Shown: positions 8,144 to 17,117 of the stretch, one piece after another
How positions within the stretch are numbered: position 1 is the stretch's first letter
How the letters are laid out: every line of letters starts with the position of its first letter
DNA from: Flammeovirgaceae bacterium UBA6059
GTDB lineage: Bacteria; Bacteroidota; Bacteroidia; Cytophagales; Cyclobacteriaceae
Length of the DNA: 64,000 nucleotides
Reading direction: 5' to 3'
Assembly (NCBI GenBank): GCA_002435755.1
Contig: DIYH01000043.1
Span: 62,001 to 126,000 of the forward strand
Position numbers and translations under genes: made by a program
Notes under the pieces: model-generated
What the model was told of the DNA's origin: nothing
What the model saw: the letters and a program-made list of their open reading frames with translations, nothing else
Database searches by the model: none

Positions 8144-9784
8144 TTAATCTAGACCTTTAAGGTAACCGAGTGTGAAATAATGAGACAAAAAGTGATTGGC
8201 ATTACCATAAAACATCTGCTCAACAAGATCAGATGCGGTCTTATTACCGATAAGATCATCCACGGTACCCCGATCCAGAATAGAATCATCGTAGACATCC
8301 AAGATGTCTTTCCTAAGTTCAAGATATTGAATCATTTCCCTTCTTAGCTCTGGATAATCGGAAGCCGAATAGTAGTCATCAAAAGGATCGACTATACCGT
8401 CATAGTCACTACCAATAGTAATACCTTTCCAGTGATCCTCATTCTCTCTTCCCTTCTCTAAATTATATGCCTTTTGAACTCTTGCTATATGAAATGCATT
8501 AGATAAAAACAGCTTGAGATATAAGGCCTGCTTATCATCATCACTTTTCCCCTTAATAAGCCTTTTAAATTTTTCACCTGGCATACGCCCTTCGTGCAAA
8601 CAAAGCCCGATCAGGCCTTTACTTGCGTAAGTACGCCAAATGTCTTCATCGGTCATATTGATAGTCCATGGACTAAAGAATCGATCTTTACCAAGATTTC
8701 TATCACTTACCATGGGTATAGCCTCATCCAGCGATTTTATGCCGTTTACTGCGGCATGACTATTAATTACTGGAATATCGTCTCCGTCATACTCATTGTC
8801 CAACATAGCATAGTACTCTTTCCTGGATTTGGCAGACATGTGCTTAGTATCGATGAGTATTCTTCTTCCATTCGATTTGTCCAATAGCCATTTGACGACA
8901 TCTATACCTAGTTTAGAAAAACCTGTTTCAACATTCGGCTTTTGGTCAAACAAATGCCGCATACCAGGTGTGTAGAACCTTTTTAAAACTTTCTTTAACA
9001 GTTTTTTATCCGAAAGGCTGGTTGCATGACCTGCTAAAAGATTATTGAAATGGTGCGAAAAGGTCACAAACAATGGTATGCTTCCTGGTTCGTTACTATT
9101 CTTTAAAGACTTGATGTTTGCTTCAAAGGATTCTGTCAGACTTTTTTTATTCTGCTCAGTAAGTTGATCGAATCGATAATTGAATGCATTAGCAAAGGCA
9201 TATTCTCCAAAAGCGTGAGCACCTTCGACTGTCAATATACCGACTATATTATTTTTGTCAGCCAATAGATTCTTCATATGGGCATAATCGTTGGCCAGCT
9301 GGAACCTGTAATCTGTATACTTAGGGTTTTCGCTCTTGGTCTCTTGAGCATCAACTAAGAAATCTAACTCTTTTTTATACTCCTTGAAATAGTTGACACC
9401 ATCAGGAGATTGAGCCTCTTTAATCATCTTTTCAATCTTTTCAGCTTTAATACCCAATGCTGCCTCGCCTAGCAAACTGTATTTCTTTTTGGGAAGGATA
9501 AGCTTGAAAAGAAGTCTAAAAGGCTTTTGAGGACAAACTTGCAAAAAAGGTCTCTCAAAGGGATAGATAGAAGTGAAGAGAAGACGAGCATTTCCTTGTG
9601 CACAAGCATCTAAATGAGTTTGAGTACCGCGCGCTAAAGCCACTATGGCCTTTTGAATCTGTTTGTTAAGTTTAGACATAGCATCCAAACGCTCTTTTTG
9701 AGCTGTCCAGATTTCAGCTGCTGGCTTATCGCTATTTGAAGCTTTTAAGCTAGGATGACAGTGTAGGTCTGAGTTTATTTCCAT
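8144..9784 (-). CDS. Membrane-dipeptidase-like (M19) amidohydrolase
   Basis: Renal-dipeptidase-type TIM barrel that would hydrolyse dipeptides or related amide bonds at a binuclear zinc site. Metal-ligand motifs appear in family order: DLHCH near the N terminus (the family usually has HxD), the bridging Glu in LTVEGAHAF, His in DTKHMS, His in INSHAA, and Asp in ITIGSDYDG. At about 547 residues it is longer than typical M19 enzymes (330-450) because of an N-terminal insertion of about 100 residues. No signal peptide is visible, so it should act in the cytoplasm. The ATG at 9784 is preferred to a TTG two codons earlier. About 100 bp upstream lies a palindrome shared with the gene at 13846-15081. 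Confidence 0.82.
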   Translation of the reverse strand: MEINSDLHCHPSLKASNSDKPAAEIWTAQKERLDAMSKLNKQIQKAIVALARGTQTHLDACAQGNARLLFTSIYPFERPFLQVCPQKPFRLLFKLILPKKKYSLLGEAALGIKAEKIEKMIKEAQSPDGVNYFKEYKKELDFLVDAQETKSENPKYTDYRFQLANDYAHMKNLLADKNNIVGILTVEGAHAFGEYAFANAFNYRFDQLTEQNKKSLTESFEANIKSLKNSNEPGSIPLFVTFSHHFNNLLAGHATSLSDKKLLKKVLKRFYTPGMRHLFDQKPNVETGFSKLGIDVVKWLLDKSNGRRILIDTKHMSAKSRKEYYAMLDNEYDGDDIPVINSHAAVNGIKSLDEAIPMVSDRNLGKDRFFSPWTINMTDEDIWRTYASKGLIGLCLHEGRMPGEKFKRLIKGKSDDDKQALYLKLFLSNAFHIARVQKAYNLEKGRENEDHWKGITIGSDYDGIVDPFDDYYSASDYPELRREMIQYLELRKDILDVYDDSILDRGTVDDLIGNKTASDLVEQMFYGNANHFLSHYFTLGYLKGLD

Positions 9785-9885
9785 ATCCAAGTGTTTATGC
9801 TGGCTTTACGAGCTTCTATTAATTTAAACCAGCTGTTGTTTTAATTAAGCTTTACAATAATTAGTGAAGTGATAAGGAATAGGCG

Positions 9886-9936
9886 ATACCAACATTTAGG
9901 TATTTTTAACAGCACTCTAGAAGGATTCCATGAACC
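9886..9936 (-). promoter_or_regulatory. Shared upstream element, copy A (palindrome ATACC..GGTAT)
   Basis: On the plus strand the element starts with ATACCAACATTTAGGTAT, an inverted repeat of ATACC and GGTAT around an AT-rich core, and ends with CATGAACC. It aligns without gaps to 15179-15229, with 41 of 51 positions identical by hand count. The palindrome lies about 102 bp upstream of the M19-like gene's start codon. Both copies sit at nearly the same distance and orientation from their genes, so a shared regulator site is likely. The regulator is unknown. Confidence 0.55.
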
Positions 9937-10079
9937 ACTTTCACTATTCCAAGGCTTTCCAGTGATTGATCTATTGCTTACTACATTCAAAATCGATATG
10001 CTTTGAGTACTGTTTATGTAAAATTCGTATTTTTATCATTTGTTGCACCATGGTAACTAACTGATAACAGTTGCCTCAT

Positions 10080-10178
10080 CACCATGAAGAATTGAAGTAA
10101 TTGATCTCTGCATCAATTGATCTCGTTGAATCGGGTATCGTTATCTCCTCCCCAGCCAATAAAACATCGATCTCAATC
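10080..10178 (+). pseudogene. Remnant of a DinB-superfamily gene
   Basis: Translated from 10080 the frame reads HHEELK, a TAA stop, then LISASIDLVESGIVISSPAN followed by K. The intact DinB gene at 7294 has HHEELKQLISSSMDLVKAGF then VISSPANK at residues 121-148, so the match is co-linear. The in-frame TAA replaces the Gln codon CAA. Similarity fades after the SSPANK block, and no start codon or N-terminal part is intact. This looks like the leftover of a duplicated or displaced paralogue, now squeezed against the stop of the gene at 10204. Confidence 0.7.
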
Positions 10179-10203
10179 TTACCACATAGACAAAGCCTAT
10201 TTT

Positions 10204-13200
10204 TCATTTTAACTTGAACAAAGGTAAATCGAGTGCTATGAAGGCTCCTAACCTATCAGGGTTGCCCTGATAACCAATTCCAACGCTAACCGGAAACCTT
10301 CTCGAAATACCAAAAACCAAATATCCACCAGGAGAAATAACTTGCTCTATTTGTACCTCGCGATCGTCATCTGAATTTCTGTCACTATAATTAATTACGT
10401 TTCCTACATCCAGTAGGGGAACGAATATGGAAAATGAACTGACAAATCTAGATTTTTTAAAAGCCAGACTGTATTCTAAGCCAACCGGAGCACTTAATAC
10501 CCAAGTGGGGGAAACAGATTGATAATCTCCAGAACTATTCTGAAAATAGCTAAAACCTCCACCTAAATAAGCATTTATCATTATATGATTGCTTTCCTGT
10601 CTTTTCATTCTGTAGCTGGCGACAGGTAATGCGTATTTCTGAAAAACATTCTTAACGTCACCAGCCGTAGTAGCTGTGCTTGCTTCTCCAGCCATAGCCA
10701 ATAATTTGCCTAATCTTTTATCGACGGATTCAGTAGAGAAGTATTGAATTGAAAGCTCACCCAACCTGTTACGAGCCGATGGGATGGTTCGAACTAACTT
10801 GTTCTTAACAGGTGGATTACTTGCCAGTTGTTCAATTTTCTTGTGCTTGTTTTTATATCTTTTTTCAAGGAAGTCATAATGTTTCTCTAGTAAACCAGAT
10901 GTAAAGGAAGATGGCATTCCAACTGTATATACCCCGGAGGAAGTCTTTTCAAGGATTACACTTCTAAGAAACTTAAGATCATTTTCAATTAGAAAAGAGT
11001 CAGCTTTACCTAGACTACTGAAATAATAATTGTTGCTTGTAATATCAATTAAATCAGTCCTAAGAACATGTGTTAACTTCTTTTTGTGGTCATGAAGGAC
11101 ATTCAAAAGCAACTCTGTTCTAATATTTTCATTCTCGGTCATTCTTACAGCTGACAAAGTATGAAACCGATCAACTGGCAATGACGGAAGCATTGGTATT
11201 ACCATAGCAACTGCTTCAGCGTACCTTTTTTCTTCAATCGAGAATAATACATCGATTGCATTGTTGATTGTGTTTGAAATACTAATCACTTGACGAATGT
11301 CCTCCGTAGCACCCTTTTCCGGAAAAAGACTTACAAAGTAGGCTCCTTCTTCTAGTAATGAAGCAACTTCCTTAAGGATAGCTAATACTATACTTCTTTT
11401 GTATCGGCTATAACCTTCAAAATCCGCATTTGGGTTCAAATCAGACACTTCAGTCTTAAGAGATTCTATATTCTTTTTGACTCGCCCATATCTCTGCAGT
11501 AGCGACTTGATTCTTGCTGTGGCCTCATTCAGATTTTGTACCTCAATAGTTTCCGGAAACTCAAGAGAGATATAACTTAGTAGTAACCTGCTCAACGGTT
11601 CCAACTGATCCTCATCAAAATTTAGATAGATTGACGCAAGGTTAGTGTCGCTCGAATAAGCTAATAATCGTGAAATGATTAACAGGGATCTTTCAATAGC
11701 TACTGTACCCGCCCTATCCTTTGATAACTTATTGGCAACATTATCAAATGAAGCTTCAAGAGAATGTCCTTTTTGTAGCTCTTGTACTAACCCATGTACA
11801 TAATATAACGCAACTAGACCATCGCTTTCCCTGAGCTTTGGATGTTTCGTTATATTAACCGGTAAATGGTCAACATCTTTATTCAGTGCTTCTTTCAACA
11901 GGTTGAGATTCGCCTCAAACACCTGGTTGTCATCAGCTCCAAATGGCTTTAGCAGATTAGAGAAGTTATAAAAAAGTGTATCTGAAATAAACGAGTTGGG
12001 TTTGAGTAGCTTCTCATAAACCTCTTCGTAAAAAATAAAAAGTGCCTCTCTTTCAGCTCTCTCAACCAGATAGTCAGACAAACCTAGGACAATGGTCTCT
12101 TGCCAATCCCTATCATTTACCTTATCGTCGATAGCGTCTAGAGTAGGTTCAACTTGGTAGGCGTCTACTAAGAAAAGTGCACTGTTATCGCCCAACTCTC
12201 CTTGTTCATATTCGGTCTTCTTAACAAAGTCTTTGTACTTTTTATACAGTGCTTTTATATTTTCCGCCTCTAGCAAAGTGGCTAAGTTGTCTTGGATGAA
12301 CTTCAAATTCTTGGCGGTGACTACATTGGCCTTATTGTTTAAGAGCGATAACACAGAATCCACCAAGTCAATGAACTGAAGGTTATCCTGAGTTTCATTT
12401 ACATAATAGGAAGTAGAATTTCCAATCGAAGCATAGAGAACCGGGTTTTCGTCAAGTTGATATATACTATTGACGGCTTGATTATTATTCTGGCTCTTTT
12501 TGATCCTTCTTCTTTCCTTTTTAAGCAATCGAATACTTTCTTTTCCAGATTGAATACTATCCTCGATTCTTTCTAACTCTTTGGTACCTCTATTTCCAGC
12601 TTTAATTGGCCGAGTATCGTAATAAAGAACCTTGAACCCATCATCTCCCTGCATTTGAATCGTATTTTCATCTTTTTTCACAAATTCTTTAAACAACTCG
12701 TATGAACTAATTTTAGATGAGTTAGTCTTATCGTTTGAAGTAATTGCCTCTATTTCCTCTTTGAACTCATCTTGCAAGGAAGAATTCAAATTAATAGAGT
12801 CGTAGCGAAGATTCTCAATTTGACTGTAAAGGATCAGCCTCTTAATTGGATTATCAAGCAAAAGCTCAATGTTGTCATTGCTAGTAACGGCATAGAGCGC
12901 ATTATTGACAAAACTCCTAAATTCTTCTTTTGTTGATTTGTCGTTTGGATCGGAGTTGTTCTTTAACCAAAAGAAATCACTCCTAACAATAAGTCTATTC
13001 TCTCCAGACATGTACCTCTTCATGATGATGGAATCCGCTTTATAGTACTTATTGCGTGGTTCTTCAGAACTTTGAATAATGAAATAAGGATGACCAAGAG
13101 CCTTAAGCTTTCGTAATACAAGTCCAATTTTGTCCCTATATGCTTGTATTTCTTTATCTCTTCTATCGAATAGTTCTAATTCCGTCAACTTACCTTCATC

Positions 13201-13698
13201 AACGTTTTCATGTTCAATATCCCCGACCTCAAGTTGACCGTCCGTAATTATTACAACTCCAAATGAATCGTCTCCATCATCATTAATCTCTAAAAGCGCC
13301 TCAAGTAGATGTGTTTTTAAATCTGGTATTTGTTTTTCAAAGGTTAAGGAATCGAGCGATTGAGCAATTTGGGCACTCTCAGCCTTGCCGTAATTATCTC
13401 TTTTCCGGTCCATAAATATTCGATTAGTATCGATCTTTGAACTAAGCTTTGCCTGGCCAAATGGAATGTAGTCAATGCTTGCTGCAATCTTCACACTATC
13501 CTTAGAGTCATGTTTTGCAGACTTTTGGATCTCCATTAACTGACTTGTTAGTTCATAAAGAATATTTTGAGACTTATTAATGCTCGTACTGTGAGATATG
13601 TCATACAGCACGTATAGTTTGACATGATCGGTGGTTTGACCGTAGGACATGTAATTGCACAGCACTATTGTGAATAGGACGCATTGAAGACTTTTCAT
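10204..13698 (-). CDS. Large exported vWA-domain protein with barrel-like C terminus
   Basis: An 1164-residue protein of no family I recognise. A signal peptide (residues 1-21) leads into a von Willebrand A-type domain: the MIDAS motif DISHS is at 33-37 (LYVLYDISHSTS), and a second metal-loop strand FGVVIITDG lies near 145-155. Long helical regions follow (about 250-1000), including a charged coiled-coil-like stretch around 385-400 (IRLLKKERRRIKKSQ). The last 130 residues alternate short hydrophobic strands and turns (HIMINAYLGGGFSYF, GGYLVFGISRRFPVSVGIG), like a small outer-membrane barrel. The reading is a periplasmic metal-dependent adhesion module tethered to the outer membrane (inference). 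It lies 147 bp downstream of the OMPLA-like gene and may share its transcript. Confidence 0.78.
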   Translation of the reverse strand: MKSLQCVLFTIVLCNYMSYGQTTDHVKLYVLYDISHSTSINKSQNILYELTSQLMEIQKSAKHDSKDSVKIAASIDYIPFGQAKLSSKIDTNRIFMDRKRDNYGKAESAQIAQSLDSLTFEKQIPDLKTHLLEALLEINDDGDDSFGVVIITDGQLEVGDIEHENVDEGKLTELELFDRRDKEIQAYRDKIGLVLRKLKALGHPYFIIQSSEEPRNKYYKADSIIMKRYMSGENRLIVRSDFFWLKNNSDPNDKSTKEEFRSFVNNALYAVTSNDNIELLLDNPIKRLILYSQIENLRYDSINLNSSLQDEFKEEIEAITSNDKTNSSKISSYELFKEFVKKDENTIQMQGDDGFKVLYYDTRPIKAGNRGTKELERIEDSIQSGKESIRLLKKERRRIKKSQNNNQAVNSIYQLDENPVLYASIGNSTSYYVNETQDNLQFIDLVDSVLSLLNNKANVVTAKNLKFIQDNLATLLEAENIKALYKKYKDFVKKTEYEQGELGDNSALFLVDAYQVEPTLDAIDDKVNDRDWQETIVLGLSDYLVERAEREALFIFYEEVYEKLLKPNSFISDTLFYNFSNLLKPFGADDNQVFEANLNLLKEALNKDVDHLPVNITKHPKLRESDGLVALYYVHGLVQELQKGHSLEASFDNVANKLSKDRAGTVAIERSLLIISRLLAYSSDTNLASIYLNFDEDQLEPLSRLLLSYISLEFPETIEVQNLNEATARIKSLLQRYGRVKKNIESLKTEVSDLNPNADFEGYSRYKRSIVLAILKEVASLLEEGAYFVSLFPEKGATEDIRQVISISNTINNAIDVLFSIEEKRYAEAVAMVIPMLPSLPVDRFHTLSAVRMTENENIRTELLLNVLHDHKKKLTHVLRTDLIDITSNNYYFSSLGKADSFLIENDLKFLRSVILEKTSSGVYTVGMPSSFTSGLLEKHYDFLEKRYKNKHKKIEQLASNPPVKNKLVRTIPSARNRLGELSIQYFSTESVDKRLGKLLAMAGEASTATTAGDVKNVFQKYALPVASYRMKRQESNHIMINAYLGGGFSYFQNSSGDYQSVSPTWVLSAPVGLEYSLAFKKSRFVSSFSIFVPLLDVGNVINYSDRNSDDDREVQIEQVISPGGYLVFGISRRFPVSVGIGYQGNPDRLGAFIALDLPLFKLK

Positions 13699-13845
13699 AA
13701 TGGAATACTTTTATAAAAATAACATACTGTTCCTGCTAATTTCTATTAAGAAATCTAAAAGCAAGTTCTGAGTTGGCATCTTTCTGTTGGCACTTTGCAT
13801 AGATTCTAAACTTGTTGAAAACTATTTGACGGCTTGCAGCCATAA

Positions 13846-15081
13846 TCATCCATGATTAAAAAAACCGAAGGCCAAACCTATGCGTGCTAGCCATACATGG
13901 TCTTGGAAATAGATGTTGTACTCATCCGATCCCATGTATGTACCTCTTATAAATGCTGCCGCATTCTCGGTTCCTTTAAACATCCAGTAAAACGACAAGT
14001 GCAGGTTAAATCTGTCTTGAAAACTAGCATTACTCAGATCATTTATATTTCCTGTTTGGAGCCGACCAGCAATGAGTGTTGCTTTCAAAGTAACTCGATA
14101 ACTCTCTTCCCAGCGCTCTTCACCGATATCATCTTTTTCAATGTTGTTTCTATTGAAAATATAGCTTTGATACTTTTTAATTTTTCTAAAACTGAACAAA
14201 TAATTAATACGATTTCGCCCGTATAAATCAAACTGTTCTAGCGCAGTTGCGGAAAGTCCTCTTGGATGCCATTCATAAGCTATTCGATGATTAATCTCAT
14301 TTATATATGCTACGGGAATATTAATAAGCCGAGACTTGTTTTCAGCCCTAGACTCCTTTCTTTGTCTGATAGAATCAAGCGAATTATAACTCTTGCTAAA
14401 GAATTTAAAACTATTTCTATCAGGCCTTTCTTTTGATTTAATAAGAAACGCCTTAGTTGCCCCGATCCTAAATTCGAATGCCAAATTCTGACTGAAATTT
14501 CCATTGTAGGTATTAATGCTCCCATCGAAATTAAATTCATTGCCATCTTGACCATTAGAATGGTGGAAAGCACTGAAAGCTCCATAGTAGCTCCATTTTA
14601 AGTCATGATATTTCCATAAACCGGGACTTGTGAAATTCCATAGAATGCGAGGTAAATAACTCGGCGTTCTAACAGGCAAAGATGTATCATCCAATTCCTC
14701 ATCATCCCTAAGTATTCTGACCATAACTTGAGGAATGAACTGCAAAGTATGAATGAGCTTATTCCCAATATTCCAACCATAACCTCCCATACCGATAGGT
14801 AGATAAATATCACCGTGAAGGATATAGGATTTTTTATTGCTCGAATTAGAATTGAAGTCTGACAGAGTAGATACAACACCTGGTTCGGTTATTTGTATCA
14901 ATTTATGATAAAAATGATTTGCCTTGAAACGTATCAGTCCTATGTCCTCAAATCCAGATTGAAAACTTGGTACTTCCTCCGCAATAGGGTTTGTTACATT
15001 ATTACTATTCTGTGAATAAGCTAAACTAAATGATAATGAAAGCGAGCAAATGAATATATTTCTTAAGCGTATAATCTTCAT
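13846..15081 (-). CDS. Outer-membrane protein with phospholipase-A1-like HxSNG motif
   Basis: The start at 15081 gives a signal peptide (MKIIRLRNIFICSLSLSFSL); an ATG at 15105 adds eight residues. The body of about 411 residues has the alternating pattern of a beta barrel and no long hydrophobic helix. About 173 residues in, AFHHSNGQDG reproduces the H-x-S-N-G active-site signature of OMPLA/PldA, where His and Ser form the dyad, and several Asn residues follow within 9-18 positions as candidates for the third catalytic residue. OMPLA enzymes are usually about 270-290 residues, so this one is longer. A lipid-hydrolysing role is inferred from the motif alone. The 51-bp shared element lies about 98 bp upstream. 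Confidence 0.65.
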   Translation of the reverse strand: MKIIRLRNIFICSLSLSFSLAYSQNSNNVTNPIAEEVPSFQSGFEDIGLIRFKANHFYHKLIQITEPGVVSTLSDFNSNSSNKKSYILHGDIYLPIGMGGYGWNIGNKLIHTLQFIPQVMVRILRDDEELDDTSLPVRTPSYLPRILWNFTSPGLWKYHDLKWSYYGAFSAFHHSNGQDGNEFNFDGSINTYNGNFSQNLAFEFRIGATKAFLIKSKERPDRNSFKFFSKSYNSLDSIRQRKESRAENKSRLINIPVAYINEINHRIAYEWHPRGLSATALEQFDLYGRNRINYLFSFRKIKKYQSYIFNRNNIEKDDIGEERWEESYRVTLKATLIAGRLQTGNINDLSNASFQDRFNLHLSFYWMFKGTENAAAFIRGTYMGSDEYNIYFQDHVWLARIGLAFGFFNHG

Positions 15082-15400
15082 TTGCGGGTTGGTGTGACTT
15101 CTCATTTATAGGTACTTTTTGAATTTGATATGATTTGAAAGCTATCCTTAATTTAAGTGCGGATCTGCGGAACAGACAATACCAATATTTAGGTATTTTC
15201 AATGAAGCTCTAACAGGATTTCATGAACCGATTAGATTATTTCAGGGCTATTAATACCTAGCCTATTATTAGTTCAGGTTTTAAGGCCTACTCTTGCCAT
15301 TTGACTCTTGCTCTGTAGCTTTTTGTCTTCTCTTTCTTATGCAATCATGTTGATAAACCATTAAGTTTTTGGATTCTTAAATGATTGGGTAGGAATCATC
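15082..15400. other. Intergenic region with shared regulatory element
   Basis: This 319-bp stretch lies between the stop of the trypsin-like protease gene and the start of the OMPLA-like gene. It contains copy B of the shared element (15179-15229). The remainder is T-rich and carries no supported ORF or strong hairpin. Confidence 0.5.
15179..15229 (-). promoter_or_regulatory. Shared upstream element, copy B
   Basis: On the plus strand it begins ATACCAATATTTAGGTAT, an inverted repeat around an AT core, and ends CATGAACC. It aligns without gaps to 9886-9936. It sits about 98 bp before the ATG at 15081. It is probably an operator or activator site for a regulator that controls both the OMPLA-like gene and the M19-like gene. 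Confidence 0.55.
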
Positions 15401-16147
15401 TTAAAGAACTCCCTTGATTTCCTCATAAATGGCACTCATTAGAAAACCTTGATTTCTGTACCATCTGAAGGGGGATTGTGGATCTCTAACGCGTTGATTG
15501 TGAAGCGCCACAACGTCGAACCAATCATCTAAGACTGGAGAACCTGAACTACCATAATCTGTATCGGTTAGATATTGAATGAATTTTTCTGAAATTGCCT
15601 TTACTTGATTATCTCGAAAAGCGATTTCCTTAAATCTTCCTCTTGGATGTTGAATAATATTAACCCGTTGATTTGTCTTGATATCCACGCTATTGCTGAT
15701 GCCAAAGTAGCCCCAGATGCTACCCGCTTTTTTCCCATCTTTCTCTTTAATTCGAACAATTGAGTAGTCTAGCTCTGGATTAGTCTTAAACAGATTATCT
15801 GCATCACATTCCCAGTTATCTGGAATAGAAGGGTTTGAACCTATATCCATTCGATAGTTGAATTGAATCTGAGATCCATTCGCTTCTTTTTTGTTTTCGA
15901 AGACATGATTGTTCGTCATTAGTAAGTCATCTGTAATCATAAAGCCTGTAGCTGAACCTCTTCTCGTTTTAATTCTAGCTACTTTTCTTGCAGCTTCCAA
16001 CGCTCTTTCCAACCACCAAATTTGTTTGAAGTTTTCCTGATCGATAATGGCTTCATCGAGTCTATCAGTTGATGGATTTACCCCTTTGCCGCCTTTCCAG
16101 TCAAAACCATTTCGGCTTATTCCCGAATTTATCCATGATACGTCCAT
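15401..16147 (-). CDS. Cytosolic trypsin-like serine protease
   Basis: A 248-residue chymotrypsin-fold protease with a complete triad: His81 (LMTNNHVF), Asp127 (ELDYSIV) and Ser201 (YGSSGSPV). The glycine-serine motif is of the GxSGSP type seen in bacterial V8/DegP-like enzymes. There is no signal peptide, so it should be cytoplasmic. Residues about 25-60 (DEAIIDQENFKQIWWLERAL) form a helical segment like the leader found before trypsin-like domains in bacterial conflict-system proteins (family knowledge, from memory). It ends a tightly packed six-gene minus-strand run, 16 bp after the preceding gene. Its target is unknown. Confidence 0.85.
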   Translation of the reverse strand: MDVSWINSGISRNGFDWKGGKGVNPSTDRLDEAIIDQENFKQIWWLERALEAARKVARIKTRRGSATGFMITDDLLMTNNHVFENKKEANGSQIQFNYRMDIGSNPSIPDNWECDADNLFKTNPELDYSIVRIKEKDGKKAGSIWGYFGISNSVDIKTNQRVNIIQHPRGRFKEIAFRDNQVKAISEKFIQYLTDTDYGSSGSPVLDDWFDVVALHNQRVRDPQSPFRWYRNQGFLMSAIYEEIKGVL

Positions 16148-16163
16148 AATCTTTCTCTTATAG

Positions 16164-16736
16164 TTATTTAGGGGAGACGCACTTATAGATAGTTAATGAA
16201 GGCATCTTCAGGCTATCCATGATTTTGATAATGTCACTGCGTTGAGTGTCTCGCCTTTCCCTAGCTGAGTTGAACAGTCCGATAATCGTGTTAGCCAGTC
16301 CCGTCAATTCTCCTACAGTGGCAGAAACCGGAAGAAAGCCCTCTTTTTCATTTCTATCAACACATGATGTTTCGAGTTTTTCAAGTGCTTGCTGTATAAT
16401 CTTGAGATGTCCTTTCTTCAGGTCCTCACCTACCCAGTCTAAGGTATTTTTCTCTCTAAAATCTCCTAACGCCTTTTTTGATTTTTTTGAATAAAGTTCC
16501 ACCATGTATGAATTTACAAAACCGTTATAGGCGCTCCTTAAGTCTTGGTAAGCGTTAATAAACTCATCTTTACTCTTGCAGTTACAATAGTTTTTAAGGG
16601 CTTCACCTTCAGCCATAATATTTACTCTGTTCAAGTATTTGATCAAGTTAAGATCGGAAGTATTCCCAGCTTGACTATAGCCAGCTGTTATGGTTGCAAT
16701 ACCCAGTATTGTCAACCAAAGATTTAGTTTTTTCAT
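16164..16736 (-). CDS. Exported protein of unknown family
   Basis: 190 residues with a signal peptide (MKKLNLWLTILGIATITAG) cleaved near residue 20-23. The mature part is mostly helical and charged. It has Cys in YCNCK (about 48-50), one Cys at about 123 and one near the C terminus (YKCVSPK), enough for two disulfides. A mildly hydrophobic stretch (GELTGLANTIIGLFNSA, about 144-160) could be an amphipathic or membrane-active helix. It lies between the two-helix membrane protein (12 bp) and the protease (16 bp), so the three are surely co-transcribed. No function assigned. Confidence 0.72.
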   Translation of the reverse strand: MKKLNLWLTILGIATITAGYSQAGNTSDLNLIKYLNRVNIMAEGEALKNYCNCKSKDEFINAYQDLRSAYNGFVNSYMVELYSKKSKKALGDFREKNTLDWVGEDLKKGHLKIIQQALEKLETSCVDRNEKEGFLPVSATVGELTGLANTIIGLFNSARERRDTQRSDIIKIMDSLKMPSLTIYKCVSPK

Positions 16737-16748
16737 AGTAGTTTATTT

Positions 16749-16982
16749 TTAATTAATGTTAGGGGTCAGTTGATGACCTTGGTTATCTCTAGGATCGACC
16801 ACAGGTGTTACTTGATTTCGAGCCCAGAGAATCTTAACTACATTTCCTAGTGCTAAGACTACTCCCATTAGCCCAGCGCCGAGTTTCGGATCAAATTCTG
16901 AATCAAGTATTACCCATAGGGCAACAGCGGCTTCTATTAAGGCGATAATTGCATTGATCACCGCGACAGGTTCTCTTTTCAT
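16749..16982 (-). CDS. Small two-helix membrane protein
   Basis: 77 residues with two predicted membrane helices (VAVINAIIALIEAAVALWVI at about 6-25, and GAGLMGVVLALGNVVKIL at about 36-53) separated by a short acidic turn (DSEFDPKL). A polar tail (RNQVTPVVDPRDNQGHQL) follows. The size and hairpin topology are holin-like, but nothing else supports a phage origin. It is part of the protease run. Confidence 0.7.
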   Translation of the reverse strand: MKREPVAVINAIIALIEAAVALWVILDSEFDPKLGAGLMGVVLALGNVVKILWARNQVTPVVDPRDNQGHQLTPNIN

Positions 16983-17117
16983 GATGAATGAATATTAGTT
17001 TTAAATTGATTGTTGTTCCAAGCTACAAAATGGTATTAGCAGAGATAACCAGGAATCAGTAAGTGGGAAAAGCTAGCTAGATTGCGGTTGGCTTAGTTTG
17101 GAGAACGGAACTAGTGA

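Larger units (their letters stand above)
9785..10203. other. Intergenic region with regulatory element and DinB remnant
   Basis: This 419-bp stretch between two minus-strand genes holds the 51-bp element at 9886-9936 and, on the plus strand, the decayed DinB fragment at 10080-10178. The rest (about 9937-10076) is AT-rich with no supported gene. Confidence 0.6.
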
